A stretch of DNA of 64,000 nucleotides, from contig DAOSUR010000003.1 in assembly GCA_035378985.1 (NCBI GenBank), positions 1 through 64,000 of the forward strand. The letters run 5' to 3'. The notes beneath the pieces are model-generated. The model saw only the letters and a list, made by a program, of their open reading frames with translations. It was not told the origin of the DNA and searched no databases. This stretch comes from Anaerohalosphaeraceae bacterium (GTDB lineage: Bacteria > Planctomycetota > Phycisphaerae > Sedimentisphaerales > Anaerohalosphaeraceae). Of this stretch, positions 8,927 through 18,900 are shown in pieces (within the stretch, counting starts at the first letter, position 1; each line of letters begins with the position of its first letter). The position numbers and the translations under genes are program-made.

Positions 8927-9649
8927 TTAAGCCGTCTTTTTTCCTAACGTAATCTTCCGGAAGACCTCTTCGAGAGTCCCCTGATAATCCGTCTGCAGTT
9001 TCTGAGGTGTGGAATCGGCCAGAATCCGTCCGCGGGCAATGATAATCGCCCGTGTACAGATTTGCTCGACTTCCTCCAAAATATGGGTTGAAATGATAAT
9101 GGCTTTTTCTTTTGCCATCTTCAAAATCAGTTCACGCACTTCATGCTTCTGGTTGGGGTCCAGGCCGTCCGTCGGCTCATCCAGAATTAAGACAGGCGGA
9201 TTGTGAATCAGGGCCTGAGCCAGTCCTACCCTTCGCTTATATCCTTTGGAGAGTGTGTCAATGGTCTGATGATACACTGTACCAATGGAACAGAGCGGGA
9301 TAATGCGTTCAAGAGCCTCCCGGCGGGCCGCTCCCTTCAGCCCGCGCGCGTCACAGACAAAATTCAGAAAGCCCGCTACCGTCATTTCCGGATAAGCCGG
9401 TGCATTCTCCGCCAGGTATCCTATGGATCGCCGCACCTGTAAGGGCTGCTGGACAATATCGTACCCGCAAACCTCTGCCGTACCGCTGTCAGGGGGCAGA
9501 AAACAAGCCAGCATTTTCATTGCCGTGCTTTTGCCCGCGCCATTCGGTCCCAAAAAGCCGAGAATATCTCCCTTCTGAACCTGAAATGAAATCCCATCAA
9601 CTGCCACAATCGGTCCGAACCTGCGGGTCAATTTTTGTACTTCAATCAT
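8927..9649 (-). CDS. ABC transporter ATP-binding protein (GldA/CcmA-like)
   Basis: A 240-aa ATPase subunit. Walker A GPNGAGKSTAMK (residues about 35-46), Q-loop YLAENAPAYPEMT, a signature LSKGYKRRVGLAQAL in place of the canonical LSGGQ, Walker B VLILDEPTDGLDPNQ and the switch His in ISTHILEE are all visible. The YPEMTV and GYKRRVG variants are typical of the GldA/CcmA subfamily that partners ABC-2 permeases. It is first in its operon, with SD AAGGG immediately before ATG 9649. The 200 bases between it and the next gene's terminator hold no other gene. Confidence 0.94.
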   Translation of the reverse strand: MIEVQKLTRRFGPIVAVDGISFQVQKGDILGFLGPNGAGKSTAMKMLACFLPPDSGTAEVCGYDIVQQPLQVRRSIGYLAENAPAYPEMTVAGFLNFVCDARGLKGAARREALERIIPLCSIGTVYHQTIDTLSKGYKRRVGLAQALIHNPPVLILDEPTDGLDPNQKHEVRELILKMAKEKAIIISTHILEEVEQICTRAIIIARGRILADSTPQKLQTDYQGTLEEVFRKITLGKKTA

Positions 9650-9841
9650 CCCTTATACTCCCGTTTTTCAGTTGATCAATCAGAATGGAGCCCGCCGCAG
9701 CCAAGCCCTCCAGGAATCGGGCCCTGTTCACATGAGTTTTTCTTTTTTACAATTTTGAGAAAAAATGTCAACCCCGAAGAAGTTTTTTTGGACAGAAATT
9801 GCGGACATTGTCAGTCTTATTTAGGCCCATCAAGTTTTTTT

Positions 9842-9875
9842 AAAAAAAAGGGCTGTCCGATATTCTGGACAGCCC
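9842..9875 (-). terminator. Rho-independent terminator of the giant subtilase/beta-helix gene
   Basis: On the minus strand a 9-bp perfect stem GGGCTGTCC / GGACAGCCC with an 8-nt loop is followed by eight T. It begins 26 nt after the stop codon of the 12-kb gene. Confidence 0.88.
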
Positions 9876-9900
9876 TTCGGGTTTTATAATCGGCTATGCC

Positions 9901-12900
9901 TTACTGGATAGGCCTGTTGGGACAAGTTACCGTATTTGTACCGGCGCTGCAGGTTGCACTGGGCTGCGTTTGATTCTGATTCGGCGAGCGGTCACGCACA
10001 AGGATGTAGTACTCATAGTACGCCGTCGAGACATACACAGGCACCCAGTACTCATTCGGCAGCCGCGGTGTGAAGTCCGGGTCCACGATGCCTGCCACAT
10101 TGTCCACATTCTGCCAGCCGCTGCTCAAGCTCGGGAATGACACACAGACAAATTTGTATTCCACACCGCTCGGGTCTTGAGCCTCCGCCGCCCGCATGTA
10201 GTGATACCACGTATCGTACTGCAGGTGACTCGGCCAGACCGCCCACTGAGCCGGATTCGGCGTCGGCGGCGTTAAATCTACTTCAATCGGACCGGCTGCA
10301 TAGACGGGGGACGGCTCTGTGTAAGCCACAACCCGAACCGTACCGGTTGCCGTCTCGCGGAATACCAGCTGTGTAAAGACTCGGTAGTAATACGTCTGTC
10401 CCAAAGTTAAGCCGGTATCTGTAAACCGCCATGGAGTTGTCGTGTAGACTTTTCCGGACGGCTGAGATGAGTCATAATTCTGCTGAACAATCGGGTTCGT
10501 CCCCGCCGGCAGATTCAGCGGATTGCCCGCCGCATCTGTCTTAACGAAGCAGTACTCTACATGGAACGTACCCTTACCGACCAGCGGAGCAGGAACCGCC
10601 GGCACACCCGTCGCCTGCACAGCCGTCATTGTGATCGTTGTCGGCCCGGAACCGGCCGGCGGTATCTCAAAGTCCGCCGGATTGGGGGCAAGCAGGTTAT
10701 AATTGCTGCCCGGTGTGACGGAAGCCGCTGTTGAAGGCAGGGTCACATTCCCGCTCGGGTCGCGAGCGTAAACTACAAACTCGTAGGGTTCGCCCGGATA
10801 CAGTCCGGAAAGGACCTTTGACGGGTCTGTTGTCCAGACCAGCGGGGTTGTCACAGCAGGATGCGACACACATTCGACCGCATATTCGAGATAGGAATCC
10901 GGCCACCAGGCATCGTGGGCCTGAATCGCCTTCATTGCCACCTTGTCAATCCTGTAATCCGGATTCAACGTAACCCCATCGATTGTCAGCGGCAGCGGTG
11001 CAGGCAGTTCGGCCCACTGCATCGGACTGGGCGTCGGCGACTGTGTATCCTCCGCCAGCCAGCACACCGCCAGAGAAGCTACGTCGGACATATCGACAAG
11101 GCGGTCGAAGTTCAGGTCGGCACCGCCGCACCAGCCGGGTGAACCGCACGGCTGATTGAGCCACTTGGAACCGAGGACGGCCAAATCACTCAGGTCAATC
11201 TGGCCGCTCAGGACCAGCGAGTTATCCACTTTGGCGCATTCAGCTCGACGGATAACGAAGTAATGGTACCCCAAATCAACCTCACCGCGGTCCAGCACAC
11301 CGCTCAGCTGTGTGGTGTAACCGTCCAAATCCAGATTGCGGGCCAAATCGCTGCCCGCATCAATACACGGACTGGACGGATTCAGGTAGTAATATTCTTC
11401 CGGCAGCACTTCGCGGGTCGGGTCTTCCGGTCCTTCAAACATCGGATTGCTGCTGAAGACGCCGGCGACCTTGTTGAGCGTGCTCCCGGGCCGGACATAA
11501 ACTGCATTCCCCGACGTGTTGATATTCAGCACATCCGAGAACGACAGGTTCATTACCGACGGATACGGTTCTGTATCAAAACCGGAGCCCACCGTGGCCT
11601 GAGCTCCCTGCAGAGCATAGTTCAGCCAGAAAATGCTGTCGATCACATCCACGGTGCTGCCGTAGCCGATATACAAACCGCCGCCGGTACCCGTCGGATA
11701 GTTCGGCCTTCCCGTCGCCTGGTTATCGGCAAAGGTGCAGTTTCGAATGACGGGATTGGCACCCCAGTAAACGGAGGCGCCGCCGCCGTCGCGGCCGGAA
11801 CTGTTCTGAGCAAACAGGGCGTTCTTAATCAAGGAACCCTTCGCGGAAAGTCCGGTCATGAACAGACCGCCGCCGGAGAAATCAGCCGCGTTCTGGACAA
11901 AGATCGTGTCGCGAACGTTCAAAGCGGTACTTCCGACATACACACCGCCGCCCTGACCTAAGAAGGCGTTCTCCACAGGGGCCTCAAACGACGTGCTTCT
12001 TGCCAGATTGCGGCGGAACTGGCTGTTCGTTAAAGCCGCTTCATTATAAATCTGGAAGAAGCCGCCGCCCAGATACGCCGTATTGTCAGCCACGTTGCAG
12101 TCCTGAATCAGCGTATCGGATGCATTGGCATAGATCGCACCGCCGTCACTCGCTTCGTTTCCAATCATCGTGCAGTTGACGAACTTGGCAACGCAGTCGT
12201 ACTGATACGCCACGGCACCGCCGAAGGCCACGTGGATGGTATGCGGGTACTGCTGGACATTCGTATCCGCCCTGTTGTTGGCCAGGACGCAGTTTTCAAA
12301 CTCGAGCGTGCAGTCGTACATCGCGTACACCGCGCCGCCGGCATTGGGAATATCCAGAGCCCGGTCGGGTTCCGGTATATCGTTGAGCGAGTTGGAACCG
12401 CCGACGCCGCTTACGCCGCCGTTGCTGCTGTTGCCTTCAAAGACGCAGCCAACAAACTTGGCGCTGCTGCCGTAAGCGCAGAACACTGCGCCGCCGTATC
12501 CGCCGTAGCGCCAGTAGGACAAGTAGGCATCATACGGGTCGTACTGGTAATAGACATAGAAGTCCTTCCAGCTCTTGTACTTGTTTGTATCCAGTTCAAA
12601 CCACTTGGCGAACGTTTCCCAATCATACATTTCAAAATAGAGAGTTGGGAAGTCATACTTATGGCCGTTCGTCCAGCCGTCCCAGCCGCGGTAAATCAGC
12701 CAGCCGATTTCGACCTGGTCGGAATAATTCCACCCGCCGCCCAGACCGCCGTAGCCGGGATTCGGAGGCGTTTTTCCGGCGCCGCCGTTGCCGCCGTTGC
12801 CGCCCAGAACGAAATTGTTGCGGAACGTACAGTTCTCAAAGGTTGCCTCACTGCTGAATTGGCAGGCCACAGCACCGCCGTAGGCCCAGCCCGGCCAGCC

Positions 12901-15900
12901 GCCGTCGCCGCCGTCCGGATGAGCATCGCAGCCGGCATTCCCGTTGGTACCATTGCCGCCCGTCACGGAATTGCCTTCAAACAAGCAGCCGATAAACCGA
13001 ACGGAACTTTCCATCAGATCCACTGCACCGCTTTCCGCCATTCCGCCGTTCACACCATCCTGGGCGCATCCATCCGGCGTTCGCCCAGTTCCACCATTCC
13101 AATTGCAGCTGACAAAACGGCAGTTGCGGACGGTTGCAGCGGAACGCTCAAACATCACGCTGCTTTGACGGAAGGTAACCCCTTCAATCAGCGACCCTTC
13201 TTTTAAGCCGACAATGTAGAGTCCATGATGATCGAAAATGGTATTTTCGACCGTCTCCGGGTCATCCGGATTGGAACTGCGAATTGTCAACCTCTTTCCG
13301 GCAAAACTTGCAATTGTTTCATAGTCCAGATTGGTTGTACTCGTCGTCTGATAGATGCCTGGATTGACAATTATAATGTCTCCGTCCCTGGCGTCATTCA
13401 TGGCCTGTGACAGCGAATTGTAGGCCGCAGAACCACCCACATGCAGTGTCTGCTGTGCACGGACCTTTACCTGTACCACCTTATTGCCGTCAATAACCGC
13501 CCGATTGACTGCTTCAGTGCTTCCGTCATTGATTGTGCCCGACCAGCCGGTAATGACATAACCATTCTGTATCTGGGCCGTCAACTCGACAATCTGGCCT
13601 TTATAGTAGGCACTCAAGGCAGGTTCAACCGAAACAGCGCCCCGGCCATCCTGCACGGAAACCGTCAGTGTATACGTCGGCAGACTGGACGCAAACGGGT
13701 AGTGATAACCCAAATCCGCCATTCCCGTGTCTGCAGCCGTCCCCGCCGGGTCTGTTGTAAACTGGTCCAGACCGATCGAAGAAGCGGTCATCAGGCCGGC
13801 GTTGACCGCAGGACTGGATGTCTGATTCAGATAACAGCCGCCGAGCGGCCCTGTCTCAAACCGCGGATCAGCCGTCAGGGTACCTGCGGGCAGAGCGCCG
13901 GAATAATCCGAACCGAGATTGCCGTAGAACAGACACCGCTGAATCTGAGAATCTATGGGAGCATCTTCGGCGACTGCGATTCCATTGCTGCCGACAAAGA
14001 CAGAGTGGCTCAGCACCGCTGCGCCGTTCGGGCCGATGTAAACAGCCCCGCCGCCGGTTCCGGAGACGCTGATGAGATTGCCGGAGAATGTGCAGAACTC
14101 TATCGTCGGGCTGGAGCCGACCTTGGCGGCAACGGCGCCGCCGGCCTGCTGTGCCCAGTTGTCGGCAAACAGACAATTGCTCAGACGGTGCGTGAGAATC
14201 ACATCGCCGTTGGTAAAGTTGATTGCACCGCCCTGGCCGGTCTGACCTTCCGCACGGTTTTCCACAAACCGGCAGTTCCAGATGTCGGCTTTGGTGTTTA
14301 TACAGGCAACCGCACCGCCCTGACCTTCGCCGCTGACGGTCTGGTAATAGCGTTTAATACCGGTCGCCGTGTTCAGCGTAAAGGTGCTGTTGCCGACGTT
14401 CATCTCACCTTCCGTCAGATAAATGCCGGCGCCGCTGCGGGCTTCATTGCGAATCCACGTGCCGTCCTCTGCAGTCAGATTGACCTTGCGGCCGAAAACG
14501 GCACCGCCCAGCAGGAATGCGTCATTGTCGGCAAATGAACAGCCCGTCATCTGCAGCGTCAGCGTCTTGGCCGTTTCACCGGCACTCAGATTGTAATACA
14601 CATCCACAGCGCCGCCGCGGCTGGCCTTGTTGCCGCCGAACGTGCAGTCGGTCAGCGTCAGATGACTGTCTGAACGAATAGCGCCGCCGCTGCCGAGCGT
14701 GTAGTTGCCGAAGAAGCGGCTGTTGGTAATCACAGCGCTGGGTGATCCTTTGCTGAGCGTAATCGCGCCGGCCTCTCCGAGAGATTCCATCAAATCAGAC
14801 AGGAGCGATTCGTCCACGGAATACAGGAATGTCAGTTCATATTCCGTGTAGAAATCAATCCCAGGCACTTTGTCATAGGTGCCGTTGTCGGAAAACTCGC
14901 AGTTGTCAACCTCAACGGCCGTCAATTCATCACACCAGACGGCACCGCCCATGTTTTCTTTAAAGAGGCAGTCCCGCAGCCGCAGCGTACTGCTTTTACC
15001 GACAGCCACCGCACCGCCGTCTGTGTAGAGATGCTGCTCAATTGGCACCAAATTATCCATCCACGTCTGGGAAGTATTTTCAAAGGCATAGTTTCCAATG
15101 AATGTACATCCAACAATCGTGGCTTGAGCATTGTCGCCCAAACGGATTGCACCGCCGTCCAGCGGCTGGCTCGGATAGACGTTTACCACGCCGTCCGTAC
15201 CCGGATAGAATTGATCATACGGATCAGAATACGTTTGTCCGGTTCCGGCTGAACCGCCGATGCCGGCAATTCCGTGCTGAGCAAAATTGTTTTCGAAGGT
15301 GCAGTTCTGAATCACCGGCTGACAACCGGTATCGGCAAAAATGGCTCCGCCGACGCCGTTGCCGTTGGCATCACCGCCGTCGCCGCCCCAGCTGCCTTTC
15401 CCGTTGGTTACACCATTGCTGCCGTTGCCGCCGTTGCCGCCGCAGCCGCCCAAGGCCTTGTTGTTGCGGAAAATGCATCCTTCGATTGTCGGGGAACTGC
15501 CTCCTACACAGGCAATAGCTCCGCCGCAGCCCATTCCATATCCGTCGCCGCCGTGCCCGCCGGACTGGCCGTCATTGGCCGGGGCTTGTGCATTTTCAAC
15601 GGCCGGCCGACCATCATTGCCGTCTCCGCCGTAACCGCCGGTTACGGTGCAGTTTTCAAACACACACTTGCGAATCGTCGGCGAACTGCCGTTTTCACAC
15701 AAAATTGCACCGCCGTAGCCGTTGCCGAAGGCGTCCATTCCGCTGTTGGCACGGGGCGGAGCTTCCGGATTCTGGCCGGGCGGGGTCGGTTCCCCGGGAA
15801 TTGCCCCGCTCGCTCCCAAAGCACCGACCATAAATCCATTGCGGATTGTTAACCCCTGAATGATCGTCGAGGGACCTTCTCCGCTGCGGAAGACAAACCC

Positions 15901-18900
15901 ACGGCTGGGCTGATATCGCGTTCCGCCGCAGTCAACAACCGTGGAGGCCACAATCAGCGGGTCATCCGGATTTTCGGACGTAATCACGATGCTCTTGCCC
16001 TGCAGGTCAAGCCCTTCACCGATGCCGTCAAAGTTCGTATCCACAAACTCAATCGTATAGGGTGTTCCCGGACGAGGAGCCAGAACAATCGTATCGCCGC
16101 TGCGGGCGATTGCAATCGCTCCCGATAAGGTGGCAACCTGAGACGGAACGGTGATAAACTTCGGAATTGCCTCCTCGAATTCCACTGTTACCGTTCGATT
16201 CATCCCCATCGTAACCGTATTCGTCAGGGCTGTGGAATTGTCATTATTCGTTCCCGACCACTTCTTCACACGATAAAGGGCCGGATCATCCGGAATCGCT
16301 TCCAGATAGATAATCGTCCCTTGTGCAACGGTAATAGGCGGCAGAACCACCGCCGGTCCGACCTCCTGAACGGTACCATCCACAGTCCAGGATGCCTTCA
16401 GTTTTCCCATCGCCTTAACGTCTGCAACATAAACCCGTGCATTCAATGTATAGGTCTGCACCGAAGACAAATCAGCATTGTAGTGATACCCCATGTCCAC
16501 AGTACCGACATCCGGAATGAAATCCGTGCGGGTCGTTGCCGCAAATTCGAGCAAAGCCGACAGAGCGGCCGCCGTTCCTGTTCCTGTATCAATGCAGGGG
16601 CTGTTCTGAGCCTGGCCTGCAGACAGGTGGCTCAAGAAGACCGTTCGATTCTGAGGAGAGGCCGCTGAACCAAAATCGACCAGGAGCGGATCGCTCTGGA
16701 TATTGTTCGGTCCATACCAAAGCCACGGCTCAATCCCCGGAGCCACGTACACCTGACTTTGTCCTCCCTGAACTGTGCTGTAATCCACAAAAACGGTTGT
16801 AAAGGGCACTGAATAAGTTTCATACGGGTCACCTACTGAAATCTGCGGCCCCAATGCAGCCAGGTTGCCCCAGAAAATCGAATTGGTGATGTCTACGAAG
16901 GTGTCGTGGGTCATCATCGCACCGCCGACACCGTACCACGAGTCTGTTACGGTGTTATCCACAAAGGTGCAGTTCACGACACTCACATCGCTGGACCAGT
17001 CAGCCAGGAAAGCCCCGCCGCCGCTGAGTGCTGTATTCTGAATGAAGAGGTTGTTGATGACTTCCTGCGGCCGGTCCCAACCGAGCGGAGGCCCAATCAT
17101 CGCCAGAGCTCCGGCATAGCCCTTCGACTCATTGGCAACAAAGCGGTTTGCAGCCAGCAAAACATCCGAATCGGAAACATAGAAGCCGGATGCACAAATT
17201 AAAGCGTTAAAAGTACCGCTGTCCTGACTTCGGCGCGGACTGAGAAGTCTGCCGGTATTGGTGTAGAAATAGTTGTTCCTGGCGGTCAGGTCGCAGCCGT
17301 AAATAAAGCCGCCCGCACCGATATGCCCGCTGTTTCCGATAAATTCTGCACCCGTTATGGTCAAGAGAGATGCATCCGCATTCAGACCGCCGCCGTTGGG
17401 CGAACGGTTATTCTCAAACAAACTGCCTTCGAAAGAAACCTTATAAACGGGCTCTTTTTCACCGGCCAGAATATGGTCCACTTCCTTCAGATTGTCCCAC
17501 ATCTCCGTTCGGACAATATACCAGAAGTTAATCCGTCCGTGATTGATGTACTCGGAGGTAATAAAGTTGGAAATTTCCCCGGTCACGTCTTCCGGTTCAT
17601 CGCTTCGGGCAAAGAAATTATTAAAGTAGGATTCTTCGTATGCGTCGAAGGAGTTGCCGACATAAACAGCTCCGGCATACGATTTGACCAAATCATAATC
17701 AGCGGCATTGCCGGAGAAAGTGCAGTCAACAAAGTTCACGTCGGGCGTATACCCTTCAGACGAGGGCCCCAGATTGCAGTAAAGGCCGCCGCCGCTGAAG
17801 GCATCATTGTTTCGGAAGACACAATTGGTAAAGACCATGCTTTGGGGCTGGTCAGCAAACATCGCCCCGCCGATACCTTCATAGCGATAATCCGTCGGAT
17901 TGGTGACATCGGCATAAGCGCTGTTGCCTTCAAAGAGGCAGTTTTCAAAGGTCGCCTGACATCCTTTGTCATACACTTCACCGCCGCCGTGGTTGGCAAA
18001 ACCGCGATTGTTGGAAACTGTTGTATTCCGCATCGTAATGACGCTGCCGGCACCGTAGAAGTTGGCGCCCGCGCAGGCACCTGCATTGGGCTGAGTCAAA
18101 TCCGTCGAGGACCACTGCTCCCCAAACGTTGTCTGTGAGGTACCTGAAACACGGGTAGTCAGGTCCCAGTACCACGAAGCCGGGTCTTCCGGATGGTTCG
18201 GGTCCATGGTTGCCAAAGTGACCGTGAAGGTCTCGGTTTCCTCTACCAGACCATAGAAGGGATAAAAAGCACAATAAAAGGCCGATATGGTTGTCTCCTG
18301 TCCTTCCCCTGTGGTTACCCCCGGTTCTGCCGGAGGTGTCGGCAATTCCGGCAGTTCAATTTCGCTTTGCCATTCCCAGGGAATCACAAAACCGGTTAAA
18401 TAATCGCCCGCGTCGTCGGTATGGGTATAGGAATTATCGATGTTGGCAATATCTTCCCAGTAATAGGCCATATAGTAAAGATTGGACGGCCAGATTCCGG
18501 TATGATCCAGCAGATCGCCCCAGTTCTGAGGTGCCCCGCCCATTCCAAAACGGAATCCGCCGTATCCGCCGGTTCCTCTGCCGCCGGTTCCGGCACCATT
18601 CCCGCCGTCTCCGCCGGTTCCGCCGTTGGCTCGGACACCGTCGGTTATCATAGCACCCGTCTGGTCCCGGACTACTCCGAGCTGATAGAGCTTATCGGGG
18701 ATATAGAAAGCAGGTCCGCCGTGACCGCCGTTTCCGCCGTTGCCGTTTCCTTGACCGTTGCCTCCGTTGCCGCCGTCCCCGCCGGAATAATCCCCGTGAA
18801 GTTCGACAACAACTCGGCAGCCTGTGAACGTGCAGCCGTCAATCACGGCCTGTGTATTCTCTCCAAAATAAACGGCGCCGCCGGCGGAATTCGGTGCACG

